Source of the DNA: Paraburkholderia sp. UYCP14C
GTDB taxonomy: Bacteria; Pseudomonadota; Gammaproteobacteria; Burkholderiales; Burkholderiaceae
Assembly: GCF_004197395.1 (NCBI RefSeq)
Contig: NZ_SELS01000020.1
Location: 84,805 to 148,804, forward strand
Direction of reading: 5' to 3'
Length of the DNA: 64,000 nt
Shown: positions 55,030-63,935 of the stretch, piece by piece
Layout of the letters: the number at the start of each line of letters is the position of its first letter
How positions within the stretch are numbered: the stretch's first letter is position 1
Position numbers and translations under genes: made by a program
Notes under the pieces: generated by a model
What the model was told of the DNA's origin: nothing
The model's input: only the letters and a program-made list of their open reading frames with translations
Databases searched by the model: none

Positions 55030-55770
55030 ATGCAGTTGTCAAAGCGCGTCGTTGCCGAACTGTTCGGCACCTTCTGGCTCGTGCTCGGGGGCTGCGGCAG
55101 CGCGGTCCTCGCCGCCAACTTCGCCGGGCCGGTTCACGGTCTGGGCATCGGCTTCGTCGGCGTGTCGCTGGCCTTCGGCCTGACCGTGCTGACGATGGCT
55201 TTTGCGATCGGCCACATTTCGGGCTGCCATCTGAATCCGGCGGTGAGCATCGGCCTCACCGTCGCGGGCCGATTTCCGGTGCGCGATCTGCTGCCGTATA
55301 TCTTTGCGCAGGTGATTGGTGCGGTGCTCGGCGCATTCGTGCTGTCGCTGATCGCGTCGGGCAAGCCCGGCTTCGACCTGGTTGCGAGCGGCTTCGCAAC
55401 GAACGGTTACGGCGAGCAATCGCCGGGGCACTACTCGCTCGCCGCCGCCTTCATTTGTGAAGTCGTGATGACGGGCTTCTTCCTGTTCGTGATTCTCGGC
55501 GCGACCGACCGGCGCGCGCCGGCCGGTTTCGCACCCATTGCGATCGGCCTGTGCCTGACGCTGATCCACCTGGTCTCGATTCCTGTCACCAACACGTCGG
55601 TCAATCCGGCGCGCTCGACGGGCCCTGCGCTTTTCGTCGGCGGCGCGGCGATCGATCAGCTGTGGCTGTTCTGGGCCGCGCCGATCATCGGTGCGGTGAT
55701 CGCGGGCGTCGTCTATCCGCTGATCGCCGCGGATCGCAGCGGCGAGGCCCACGAGTTGGCGCTCGACTGA
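55030..55770 (+). CDS. aqpZ: Aquaporin Z
   Basis: AqpZ is an inner-membrane water channel. The 246-residue product has six membrane segments and both half-helix NPA motifs ([11 protein letters not shown] and [15 protein letters not shown]). The His and Arg of the selectivity filter are in the expected places ([19 protein letters not shown]). The start [18 protein letters not shown] follows AGGA; an in-frame Met 13 codons upstream is not supported. Single gene. Confidence 0.97.
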   Translation: MQLSKRVVAELFGTFWLVLGGCGSAVLAANFAGPVHGLGIGFVGVSLAFGLTVLTMAFAIGHISGCHLNPAVSIGLTVAGRFPVRDLLPYIFAQVIGAVLGAFVLSLIASGKPGFDLVASGFATNGYGEQSPGHYSLAAAFICEVVMTGFFLFVILGATDRRAPAGFAPIAIGLCLTLIHLVSIPVTNTSVNPARSTGPALFVGGAAIDQLWLFWAAPIIGAVIAGVVYPLIAADRSGEAHELALD

Positions 55771-55942
55771 CGGCTCGTTCGGCGCAGCGGTCTTGTGATC
55801 GTCGCGTAGTCGGCATGAATGGGCGCCTCGGCGCCCATCGTTCATTGCGACCACCATGCGCCGGGAGTGCCGCGGCGGCCCCGTGCAGGTCGGCGCCGCT
55901 GCTAGAATCGGGCGACCTCCCAGCCACACACAGGTGCTTTCG

Positions 55943-56659
55943 ATGAACCGTTTCCGCGGATTCCTGCATGGCGTCGCTCTATCGCTCGCCGGCTTGTGCG
56001 CGAGCACGCTGGCGTTGCCGGCCGCGAACGCGGCGGGCGGCAATATCGAAACCCTCGTATTCGTTCGGCACGGCGAGAAACCCGCGCAAGGCTACGGCCA
56101 GCTAGATTGCCAGGGGCTCAACCGGTCGCTCGCGTTGCCGGCCGTGATCGCCGCCAAATTCGGCAAACCCGATGCGATTTACGCGCCCGACCCCGGGCAG
56201 CAAAAGGACGACGGCGGTCGTCCGTACTATTACGTGCGCCCGCTTGCGACGATCGAGCCGACCGCGATTCAATTCCAGATGCCGGTGCAGACGCCGTATG
56301 GCTTTGCGCAGATCGACCAGCTCGGCAACGCGCTCGTCGCCCCGGCCAATCGCGGCAAGCTGATCGTCGTGGCGTGGGAGCACAAGCTGATCGAGAAGCT
56401 GTTGCGGCAGATGCTGAGCGCGCATGGCGGTCGCGCGGCCGACGTGCCGAAATGGCAAAGCGACGACTTCGACAGTATCTATATCGTCCAACTCGACTGG
56501 CAGAACGGCACGCCGCGCGCGAGCTTCAAACACGATCATGAGGGGCTCGACGGTCGGGCGACCGATTGCCCTTGCGCGGCGTTGCCGGGCGTGTCGGCGT
56601 CTTCGGCAGGTGCGGCGTCTTCCGCAACTTCGGCCAGTTCGGCGCCTGCGGCGGATTAA
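55943..56659 (+). CDS. Exported histidine phosphatase family protein
   Basis: A 238-residue protein with a signal peptide ending near NAAGGN (about residue 34) and the phosphohistidine motif FVRHGEKPAQG. The second conserved histidine is probably in VVAWEHKLIEKLL. The C-terminal ~25 residues are a Ser/Ala-rich low-complexity tail. Histidine phosphatases of this exported kind act on small phosphate esters in the periplasm; the substrate is unknown. The start MNRFRGF was chosen because the signal peptide begins there. Confidence 0.9.
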   Translation: MNRFRGFLHGVALSLAGLCASTLALPAANAAGGNIETLVFVRHGEKPAQGYGQLDCQGLNRSLALPAVIAAKFGKPDAIYAPDPGQQKDDGGRPYYYVRPLATIEPTAIQFQMPVQTPYGFAQIDQLGNALVAPANRGKLIVVAWEHKLIEKLLRQMLSAHGGRAADVPKWQSDDFDSIYIVQLDWQNGTPRASFKHDHEGLDGRATDCPCAALPGVSASSAGAASSATSASSAPAAD

Positions 56660-56946
56660 TCGGGTAATACAGATGTAAGCCGTGATTACGCGCGCGGGCG
56701 CGTCGAGCGGCAAGCGTGCGCGAAGAGCCGCCGGCCGGCTGGAGTTTTCCGGCCGCAAAGCCCCGTGCGGCGCGGCTGCAGGCGAAACAAGGGCACTGCC
56801 AGGAAGGTCCACGCGATTGTTCCGCTCGCCCTTGATGGCTTCGACGATGCTTGCAGTCCGTAACATCTGGTCGCAGTCCACCACGGCGCGAGTGCGTACA
56901 TTGGTCCTGTGCGACAAACCTACGTCGCCTCACAGGAGAGACCAAC

Positions 56947-57258
56947 ATGAAACGCATCGTCACTCACTTGCTGGTTGCTGCCGGACTCGCGGCGGGCGCA
57001 TGCGGTGTCGCGCAGGCGCATACGGATTTGAGCGTCGGCCTGTCGCTCGGCGCCCCGGTTTATGCCGCGCCGGTTTATGCCGCGCCCGCGCGCGTCTACG
57101 CGGCGCCGGAGCCGGTGTATTACGGCGGCGGCTGGGATCATCGCTACGAACGCGGCGATTACTACCGCGGCTATCACCGCGATGACCGCGGCTGGGGTCA
57201 CGACAACCGTCGCTGGGGGCATGACGATCGCGGCGAGCATCGCGGCTGGCGCGATTGA
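56947..57258 (+). CDS. Small exported protein with YAAPVYAAP repeats and a His/Arg/Asp-rich tail
   Basis: I do not recognise a named family. The 103-residue product has a clear signal peptide (MKRIVTHLLVAAGLAAGACGVAQA, cleavage near residue 24), repeats of the type APVYAAPVYAAPARVYAAPEPVYY, then a tail of about 45 residues dominated by His, Asp, Arg, Gly and Trp (GYHRDDRGWGHDNRRWGHDDRG). AGGAGAG precedes the ATG. Similar small proteins with PVY repeats are common and uncharacterised in Burkholderiales. The tail might bind metal ions or anionic polymers; that is a guess. A strong terminator follows. Confidence 0.85.
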   Translation: MKRIVTHLLVAAGLAAGACGVAQAHTDLSVGLSLGAPVYAAPVYAAPARVYAAPEPVYYGGGWDHRYERGDYYRGYHRDDRGWGHDNRRWGHDDRGEHRGWRD

Positions 57259-57303
57259 CGATTGCAAGCGGAGCGCATGCACCGCGCTTCGCGATCAACT
57301 TCC

Positions 57304-57345
57304 GCGGCCCGCATCCACTCGAGTGGATGCGGGCCGCTTTCATTT
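57304..57345 (+). terminator. Terminator after the small exported protein
   Basis: A perfect 34-bp palindrome (57304-57337, beginning GCGGCCCGCATCC) followed by TTTCATTT. Confidence 0.88.
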
Positions 57346-57359
57346 ACAGTGACTACGGT

Positions 57360-58181
57360 TCAGGACGCCAGTTCGTCGTTGAGCGCAAACAGTTTGCGCA
57401 GATGGTGCGCGACGCCCGCCTCGAAATTGTTGCCGATGCGCGGTACATGCGGCAGACGCGTGATCAGATCCGGATTGGCGTTGTTCATCATGAATGGATG
57501 ACCGGCCGTCTCGAGCAGATCGATATCGTTCATGTTGTCGCCGAACGCGACGCACTGCGACGCGTCGACACCGAGACGCTCCAGCACGATCTGCAGGGCG
57601 CGCCCCTTCGACACATTCGCGGTCATCACCTCGAGGCAATCCGGCAGCGAATACGTCACGTACAGACTCTCGCCGAATTCGCGTTCGAGATTGGCGGCCA
57701 CCTGCGCGAGATCGGCTGGATCGCCGATATACAACGCCTTGGCAATGTCGACGCCATCGTGCTTCGGCAGGTCAGTCACTTCGTACGTGAAGCCGGAGTC
57801 CTGATGGAACTCCAGCAGATGGGGTGCATCGCGATCGATCAGCCACGCCTCGTCGGCAAACAGACTGACGATCACTCGACCATGCGCCCCGACAATGTCG
57901 GGCTGCACCAGACGCTGGACGATTGCTGGCGGCAGATCGTCGGCGTGGATCACTGTGTTGTCGGGTGCGTGAATGCGCGCGCCGTTCGATGTGATCAGAT
58001 ACGGACTGATGCCGAGCAGGTCGCGGATACCCGCGACGTCGCAGTAATGCCGCCCCGTGGCGATCACGAACCGCAGCCCGTCGCATTCGAGCTTGCGCAC
58101 CGTGGCGACCGTGAACGGGTCCAGCTGGTGATCGGCGTTGAGCAGTGTGCCGTCGAGATCCGTGGCGATGACTTTGTACAT
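57360..58181 (-). CDS. Cof-type HAD-IIB family phosphatase
   Basis: A 273-residue sugar-phosphate or cofactor phosphatase of the haloacid dehalogenase superfamily. Motif I DLDGTLLN (nucleophile Asp at residue 8), motif II VIATGRHY, motif III Lys in SKGRALQ, motif IV FGDNMNDIDLLETAG. The C2 cap and the C-terminal pattern VAHHLRKLF are as in the YidA/YbhA group. It lies next to a BadF-type sugar kinase in the same orientation (56 bases apart), so the two may share a sugar-phosphate role. Confidence 0.93.
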   Translation of the reverse strand: MYKVIATDLDGTLLNADHQLDPFTVATVRKLECDGLRFVIATGRHYCDVAGIRDLLGISPYLITSNGARIHAPDNTVIHADDLPPAIVQRLVQPDIVGAHGRVIVSLFADEAWLIDRDAPHLLEFHQDSGFTYEVTDLPKHDGVDIAKALYIGDPADLAQVAANLEREFGESLYVTYSLPDCLEVMTANVSKGRALQIVLERLGVDASQCVAFGDNMNDIDLLETAGHPFMMNNANPDLITRLPHVPRIGNNFEAGVAHHLRKLFALNDELAS

Positions 58182-58237
58182 GGTGAGTCCGGCGGCGGAG
58201 CCGTCGAGGCAGCGTCAAAACCGCTATTTTACAGGTC

Positions 58238-59119
58238 TCATCCCGCCAGCCGCTGCGCTTCGCTCCGCGCGAGCTGCAAGCCGCCATGCGCCGAATCCGC
58301 CCGCGGCTCGCGCAGACGCGCCTGATACGCCGGCGGCACGTACTCGCGTAACGGCGCACCGAGTCCACCGCATAACGCGACCGGCAGCGCGCCCGTCGAG
58401 TCCAGCGCGGCGATCATCTTGCCGACTTCGACGCCGGCTTCGCCGAGCAGCCGCGCCGCGAACGGATGTACGCGGTGCTCGATCGCGATCGGCGCGAGCC
58501 GCGCATAGGCGGTCTGATTGGCCGCGCACAGCCACACGACGAGACTGTCGCGGTCGCCCGTGCCGGTATGCGCGAGCAGCGCATCGGAGAGATCGTCGGC
58601 GGGCACGCGACCATCCAGCGCTTGTTGCGCGTGCACGATCAGCCGCAGACCGAGCCACGCGCCGCTCGCTTCGTCGCCCGATGGAAAGCCGTAGCCGCTG
58701 GCCATGCGAAATTCGCCGTCGCTCGCGAGCGAGGCCGCGACGCTGCCGGTGCCGAGTGCGACGATCACGCCGGGCGCGCCGTCGTGCGCGCCGAGCAGGG
58801 TCGTGTAAGCGTCGGATTCGACGGCCAGTCCGGCCAGCCGCGGCGCCTGCTCGTGAAACTCGGCGAGCCAGTCGCGATTATTGACGCCCGCCAGGCCGCA
58901 GCCGAGCACGCAGCGCGACCAGTCCAGCGCGACTCCGGCTCGCTCGAACGCTTCGCCGCAGGCGGTTTGAATGGACTGCCATGCGCGCGGAATGCCGAGC
59001 CCAAGGCCCGATGGGCCGCTTGCCGCTTGCGCGAGTTCGCGACCCTGCGCGTCGCCTAGCACGACGCGCGTGCCGGTGCCGCCGCCGTCGACGCCGATCA
59101 GAAAGAAGTCGTGGTTCAT
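58238..59119 (-). CDS. BadF/BadG-family kinase, probable glucosamine or N-acetylglucosamine kinase
   Basis: A 293-residue member of the ASKHA superfamily. Phosphate-1 motif: GVDGGGTGTRVVLGD. Further motifs: GCGLAGVNN, VIVALGTGSVAA and ALCGGLGAPL. The GSG/GDEASGAWLG stretch is typical of the BadF/BadG sugar kinases such as glucosamine kinase GspK. The hexosamine substrate is inferred from family, not shown. It precedes the Cof-type phosphatase. Confidence 0.9.
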   Translation of the reverse strand: MNHDFFLIGVDGGGTGTRVVLGDAQGRELAQAASGPSGLGLGIPRAWQSIQTACGEAFERAGVALDWSRCVLGCGLAGVNNRDWLAEFHEQAPRLAGLAVESDAYTTLLGAHDGAPGVIVALGTGSVAASLASDGEFRMASGYGFPSGDEASGAWLGLRLIVHAQQALDGRVPADDLSDALLAHTGTGDRDSLVVWLCAANQTAYARLAPIAIEHRVHPFAARLLGEAGVEVGKMIAALDSTGALPVALCGGLGAPLREYVPPAYQARLREPRADSAHGGLQLARSEAQRLAG

Positions 59120-59259
59120 CGAATCGAATCAGTTCAGTGGGTGAATAACGCTTAGCGTGGCAGGTCAGTTTGAATCGCGCAATTAGCCGATTGGCCAGCT
59201 TGCGGCGCACACCGCTTCCGCTATGCTGGCGAACGACATGAACACGCGGGAGCGCGACA

Positions 59260-59856
59260 GTGACACAACGATGCAACTGGGTATCGAGCGATGCGCTCGC
59301 ACAGTACCACGACACCGAATGGGGGGTGCCCTCTCGCGACGATCAACACCTGTTCGAGATGCTGGTGCTCGAAGGCGCGCAGGCCGGTCTGTCATGGTCG
59401 ACGATACTCAACAAGCGCGCCGGCTATCGCCGTGCATTTGCCGACTTCGACATCGACAAGGTCGCGGCCTTCACGCCGAAGCACGTGGACGCGCTCGTCG
59501 CGGACGAAAGCATCGTGCGACATCGCGGCAAGATCGAGGCGGCCATCCTCAACGCGCGCGCCGTGCAGCAGATTCAGGCCGAGCATGGCTCGCTCGCGAA
59601 CTTCGTATGGTCATTCGTCGACGACACGCCGATTCAGAACGAATGGGCTTCGTATAAGCACGCGCCTGCGTCGACAGAAGTGTCGGATGCGCTGAGCAAG
59701 GCGCTCAAGCGCTACGGCTGCAAATTCGTCGGTTCGACGATCTGCTACGCGTTCATGCAGGCGGTCGGCATGGTCAATGATCATGAGACGACCTGCATGT
59801 GCCGCGAGCGATGCGTGTCGCTGGGCAAGAAGGGGCGTCGTCGCAAGGCGGGATGA
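59260..59856 (+). CDS. tag: DNA-3-methyladenine glycosylase I
   Basis: Tag excises 3-methyladenine from alkylated DNA in base excision repair. The 198-residue product begins TQRCNWVSSDALAQYHDTEWGVP and contains LVLEGAQAGLSWSTILNKRAGYRRAFADFD and the zinc-ligating C-terminal residues (Cys and His in NDHETTCMCR). The start is GTG at 59260, which gives the family N-terminus. It is not in an obvious operon. Confidence 0.96.
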   Translation: MTQRCNWVSSDALAQYHDTEWGVPSRDDQHLFEMLVLEGAQAGLSWSTILNKRAGYRRAFADFDIDKVAAFTPKHVDALVADESIVRHRGKIEAAILNARAVQQIQAEHGSLANFVWSFVDDTPIQNEWASYKHAPASTEVSDALSKALKRYGCKFVGSTICYAFMQAVGMVNDHETTCMCRERCVSLGKKGRRRKAG

Positions 59857-60018
59857 GGCCACAGCGTCCGCCGAGTGCGCAAACGCTCGAATTGGCGCCC
59901 TTTCATGCTCGTAGTCGGCCCTTCGCCGGACGACGCGCGGCGGATACTCGTCGCCATGCGCTCACGCAATGCGCGCTCAACAACAAATAATCACCGCCTC
60001 GGACGCGGGAGACCAACC

Positions 60019-60444
60019 ATGAAAACACTCAGCTTCCTGACCCATCAGGACATTTACGATCAGTCCGTCGCACATCTATTGGATCAGAAACGCACCGCAT
60101 TGCTGCCGAAGGGCGGCGGTGCTTACCGCGGCTATTGCGGCGGCTGCCCGGTCGGCAACCTGATCAAGCCGCGCGACTATATGACTGCGATGGAAGGCGT
60201 ACCGGTGCGCTTCATCGGCAAACCACCGGCCGAGGTGCCCGCCTACATGGATGTCGGCGTGGCCGCGCTGAAAAAAGCACTGCTGCGCGCCGGCATCAAC
60301 GTGTATGACCCGGTGACCATCGCTTTGCTCAGTTGCCTGCAAAACGTGCACGACGTGTTCGGCACATGGGAGTGGCACGACCGGCTGGGCTCGATCGCTT
60401 GCGAGTTCGGTCTGTCGGCCGAGCGACTGAGGAACGCGGCGTAA
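60019..60444 (+). CDS. Uncharacterised 141-residue protein
   Basis: I do not recognise the family. The protein is soluble, with no signal or membrane segment: MKTLSFLTHQDIYDQSVAHLLDQ at the start, then a glycine/cysteine patch GGGAYRGYCGGCPVGNLI, then VDVGVAALKKALLRAG and FGTWEWHDRLGSIACEFGL. The two cysteines in YCGGCP could be redox- or metal-related. GGGAGA precedes the ATG at 60019; the frame is open upstream without a good start. Codon use matches the neighbours, so it is likely a native gene. Confidence 0.8.
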   Translation: MKTLSFLTHQDIYDQSVAHLLDQKRTALLPKGGGAYRGYCGGCPVGNLIKPRDYMTAMEGVPVRFIGKPPAEVPAYMDVGVAALKKALLRAGINVYDPVTIALLSCLQNVHDVFGTWEWHDRLGSIACEFGLSAERLRNAA

Positions 60445-60485
60445 GCACTGCCCGCAAGGGCAATAATACTGCGCGCCAATAGCAA

Positions 60486-60528
60486 AACGGCGGTGTGGCT
60501 TCTTTCGAAGCTCACACCGCCGTTCGGC
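60486..60528. terminator. Terminator between the unknown gene and rpsU
   Basis: Stem AACGGCGGTGTG (60486-60497) with CACACCGCCGTT (60513-60524); the - strand transcript continues TTTTGC, so it ends rpsU. It may also serve the + strand gene. Confidence 0.85.
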
Positions 60529-60545
60529 GTACGTAAAAAGCGTGC

Positions 60546-60758
60546 TTAGTGCAGCTTTTTCGGCAGCATCTGGCTGCGCAGACGCTTGTGCAGGCGCTTA
60601 ACAGCTGCTGCCTTCTTGCGCTTGCGAGCCGTGGTCGGCTTTTCGTACGACTGGCGCTCACGCAGTTCAGCGATCAGGCCATTCTTTTCGATTGCGCGAC
60701 GAAAGCGGCGAATTGCCACTTCGAACGGCTCGTTTTCCTTCAGAAGAATCGTCGTCAT
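60546..60758 (-). CDS. rpsU: 30S ribosomal protein S21
   Basis: A 70-residue basic ribosomal protein that affects translation initiation on the small subunit. The sequence is diagnostic: [32 protein letters not shown], followed by a Lys/Arg-rich tail ([16 protein letters not shown]). Here it stands apart from dnaG and rpoD, as in many beta-proteobacteria with more than one S21 copy. Confidence 0.98.
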   Translation of the reverse strand: MTTILLKENEPFEVAIRRFRRAIEKNGLIAELRERQSYEKPTTARKRKKAAAVKRLHKRLRSQMLPKKLH

Positions 60759-61173
60759 GTAATTCCTAACTCAATCACTAGATACGGGTTTAATTGCATG
60801 GCGGTAACCGTTCAGGTCACCACTAACGCGCCGGCCCTCCGGTCGCTCCGATTCATGGCCAGTAACAGGCAAACGCGAGGCTGATAAACAACCCCGGCCA
60901 AACCACGAATGAAGCGAGAGGCAAAGCGGCCACGGAGGCCGGAAAAGAGAGGTGGGGAGTTCACCGCGGAACGCGGACAGACGTAATGCAAAAGCCGCGT
61001 CTGTTGCCGTTTCGCCAACCTTTCACCAATGAAAAACACTGACGAAACAGGCAAAGATCTCAATTCACTCCCGATGATATCAGGAAACTCTCCATCCTAC
61101 CAGGGGTTTACCGATTGCGCCAGGCTTTTCCCCGCCGCGGATCGCGTTCGCGTCGGCGGCCGTGGTGTTCGCC
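60759..61173. other. 415-base non-coding region upstream of rpsU
   Basis: No gene is supported on either strand. The region should contain the rpsU promoter and leader. Base composition is lower in GC than the flanking genes. I see no clear terminator for the adjoining aldo/keto reductase. Confidence 0.45.
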
Positions 61174-62118
61174 TTATCGCGCGCTCACTTCGTCGAGTTC
61201 GCGAATATCGTCGGCGGTGAGGGACAGCTGGACGGCCGTCGCCAGACTCTTCAACTGCTCGACCGAGGTCGCGCTAGCAATGGGGGCCGTAACGCTCGGC
61301 CGCGCGATCAGCCAGGCAAGCGCGATCGCTGCCGGCTTGCTGCCGTGCCGTTGCGCGACACGGTCGAGCGCGCGGAGAATTCGCAAGCCACGCCCGTTCA
61401 GGTATTTCTCGACCCGACTCCCGCGCGCCTTGCCGGCCAGATCGGCCTCGCTGCGGTACTTGCCCGACAGGAACCCGCTCGCGAGGCTGTAATAGACCAC
61501 CACGCCGAGATGATTCGCGAGCGCCACCGGTTCGCTGTCGCGTTCGTAGTGCTCGCGGTCGTAGAGATTGTATTCGGGCTGCAGCAACTGATACTCGGGC
61601 AGCCCGTGCTGGCGCAACACCGCGAGCGCCTCCTCGACGCGCGCCCCGCTGTAGTTCGACGCGCCGATCACACGCACCTTACCCGCCTCGATCAGTTTCT
61701 GATATGCGCCGAGCGTCTCCGCGAGCGGCGTCGCGGTGTCGTCGTCGTGGGAGAAATAGACGTCGATGTAATCGGTTTGCAGGCGCCGCAGCGAATCTTC
61801 GACCGCCGCCTGGATGTTCGCGGCCGACAGCCCCTTGCGCTGCGGATGCTTGGACACCTTGGTCGCGAGCACGATCTGCTCGCGCTTGCCGCTGCGACGG
61901 AACCACTTGCCGATGATCGTCTCCGACTCGCCGCCCTGGTTGCCGGGCACCCAGGCCGAGTAGACATCGGCGGTATCGATGAAGTTGAGGCCGGTATCGA
62001 CGAACGCGTCGAGGATCGAAAACGACGTCGCTTCGTCGGCGGTCCAGCCAAATACGTTGCCGCCGAACATCAACGGCACGACCTGCAATTCGGAACGGCC
62101 AATCCTGCGCTTCTGCAT
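61174..62118 (-). CDS. Aldo/keto reductase
   Basis: A 314-residue NADPH-dependent oxidoreductase with a TIM-barrel fold. Catalytic tetrad candidates: Asp and Tyr in NFIDTADVYSAWVPG, Lys in VLATKVSKHP, His in DVYFSHDDD. The C-terminal cofactor part is APIASATSVEQLKSL. The subgroup resembles YajO/Tas-type or general-stress AKRs; the substrate is unknown. The start MQKRRIG was chosen because upstream frame sequence lacks the family N-terminus. Confidence 0.94.
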   Translation of the reverse strand: MQKRRIGRSELQVVPLMFGGNVFGWTADEATSFSILDAFVDTGLNFIDTADVYSAWVPGNQGGESETIIGKWFRRSGKREQIVLATKVSKHPQRKGLSAANIQAAVEDSLRRLQTDYIDVYFSHDDDTATPLAETLGAYQKLIEAGKVRVIGASNYSGARVEEALAVLRQHGLPEYQLLQPEYNLYDREHYERDSEPVALANHLGVVVYYSLASGFLSGKYRSEADLAGKARGSRVEKYLNGRGLRILRALDRVAQRHGSKPAAIALAWLIARPSVTAPIASATSVEQLKSLATAVQLSLTADDIRELDEVSAR

Positions 62119-62543
62119 GATTTCTCCGCAATCGATAACGGGCGAGCGAACGAGAATACCCCCACTTTCGATTACCTGCAGCGCATCACGCCATTCAGGC
62201 TGCGTGGGGCTCGCGACCCGCAAGCCCCGTCGGACGCGGAAAACAATTGGGTCGCCATTAGAGAAAGTTGCTGAAGTTTTCTAGAGATGCGACGCCAACT
62301 TTCAGAACCGTTTCGTGGTATCGCGACTTCGCAGAAAGCCGAATCGTGCGAGTCGATCGCGAGGAGGACGGGTGCGCCGAACTGCCCCTAGACCGTTACG
62401 CAGGAGGCGCGATGGAGGGCGCATTGCGACGCGCTGCATTTGTATCGGGGAGAGAAATGCTCGCGGACAGGTCAGATTTGGTCCAGCGTTCGCGCGTTGT
62501 CGGCCAGCCTCGCTTTCTAGGCGGCAATTGGGACATCGAAAAA
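62119..62543. other. Accessory-region spacer without a recognisable gene
   Basis: Short open frames exist on both strands, but none shows family sequence or a good start. GC content falls compared with the aldo/keto reductase. This marks the start of the accessory DNA that carries the reverse-transcriptase remnant. Confidence 0.4.
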
Positions 62544-63498
62544 CTACCGGAGCCGGGACCCGCATAGACTTTCTTGCGGGAGGTAGTCCTCGACTTCCGC
62601 CAAAGTGATCGGAGACGGTCGAGGGGCTCGCGTGCCGCCCGCGTCGACAAACGACCCACAGTCCGTTGCCGACACATCGAATAGAGATTGTGGTGATGTA
62701 AGTCCCAAAACAACGCCGACCGTCCCAATCGCATTGTTACCCCGAGGCTGGTGAAACTTGTCTCCGGGACTTACAACGGAACAAGACACGCCACCCATCG
62801 CACGCTTATCGATAACGTGCCGCAGGTCGACCGGGTACAAATGGTCCCCTCGTGACAGGAACCGCGTCGCTGCGGCCACCAAGGGCGACGTCTGAAGACC
62901 AGCAGCTTGTGCGATTTCACACGCAAGCTCGACGAGTCGTTCGTGGTCATCGGTTGGCGCCGCCGACAGGAAACCAACCAAGTACTCGCAGGTCCGGGAG
63001 GTCGCTCCGTCTATGACGTCCTCCTCCACTGCTTTTTGAAGCCGTTCCCTGAATTCGAAGCGTTTCTCCATCGGCACCTCAACGCGGACCGAGCGAAGCC
63101 CGCTCCTCTCGCGACTCTGGACGCTAAACACGAGTCCGAGGAATTCAAAACAACCTTCGTCAGCGATTTCGCCATATTCGACCCGGCCAAGATGCAACGG
63201 GCCGGCTGGGTGCCTTACGAGGTTCGCCTCGTAAAGGGAGACTTTGGCAGCCACATCCTCTTTCGAATTGCCGGTGATTAGGAGATCATCCGCATAGGGA
63301 AACGAATGCTCCAGGTATTTCACTGGTAGGGCCTGTTCGAGAAGCCCATAGGCAATAAGAGGAGATGACGCCGCTCCTTGCGGCAACGCCAGCCGGCCAT
63401 CTGCATCCACCACCTCGCTCACGCATATACGTGCGTAGCGATTCTTGCCCACTCTTTCATCGTTAGGGGGAGGCACGCACAAGGTGTTTTCCTGAGGT
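62544..63498 (-). pseudogene. Reverse transcriptase, 5'-truncated, with a C-terminal extension
   Basis: The frame on the - strand shows late reverse-transcriptase motifs: LPQGAASSPLIAYG (RT4), SFPYADDLLI with the catalytic YADD (RT5), and GCFEFLGLVF (RT6-7). Motifs 1-3, including the first catalytic Asp, are missing, because the gene is cut by an insertion sequence near 63499. About 150 residues follow the fingers/palm. The last ~85 contain GTVGVVLGL...LFDVSATDCGS, faintly like the start of a trypsin-like domain with a changed catalytic His; this is weak. I see no VTG triplet of retron RTs. Very likely non-functional. Confidence 0.85.
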
Positions 63499-63544
63499 TG
63501 ACCCGGTTCAGCGGACAGATCTGCAGTCAGTGATCGAATGTGAT

Positions 63545-63935
63545 TTAGCCTCCATTGGACGTTGAGCAGCGGGTTATCCACGGACGGGCAGCGGGGCGCC
63601 TCTCTCGCCCATGACGCTGCCCGTCGGTGGATAACCCGCGATGCGATGTCGGTTGATGTGGCGCATGCAGGTTTTCAAATTCGAGCGGCGAGCAATAACC
63701 GATGCTGCTGTGCAGGCGGCGTACGTTGTACCAGCCTTCCAGGAATGAGAACACACGTCGACGCGCCTGTTCATGAGTTGCGAAGAGCTCGCGTGACAGC
63801 AGCTCTGCTTCGAGCGTGCCGAAGAACGACTCACACATCGCATTGTCATAGGCGTCACCGGCCGTCCCCATTGACGGTTGCACGCCGGCCTCGCGACAAC
63901 GGCGGCCGAAGGCAATGGACGTGTACTGGGCGGAT
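63545..63935 (-). pseudogene. IS3-family transposase OrfB, 5'-truncated
   Basis: The remaining frame reads SAQYTSIAFGRRCREAGVQPSMGTAGDAYDNAMCESFFGTLEAELLSRELF...NVRRLHSSIGYCSPLEFE, the C-terminal third of the IS3-family rve domain, with the final catalytic Glu in CESFF. The conserved block before it (HHSDRG-type, with the second catalytic Asp) is absent; an IS30-family end replaces it. It cannot make an active transposase. A GTG at 63955 that opens this frame lies inside the IS30 sequence and is not a real start. Confidence 0.9.
63569..63639. repeat. Inverted repeat within the IS3-family remnant
   Basis: Arms of 24 bases with one mismatch: 63569-63592 (GCGGGTTATCCACGGACGGG...) and 63616-63639, loop of 23. 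It spans the 3' end of the transposase frame and may be a transcription stop that belongs to the element. Confidence 0.75.

Noticed and set aside
62544-63498. Retron
   Set aside because: No VTG motif is visible, no msr/msd-like repeat pair can be seen, and the upstream DNA where it would lie is replaced by insertion sequences.
62544-63581. Reverse transcriptase read as a full 345-residue gene starting at the ATG 63581
   Set aside because: The first ~27 codons lie in IS3-family DNA, and RT motifs 1-3 are absent; the ATG is a product of the junction.
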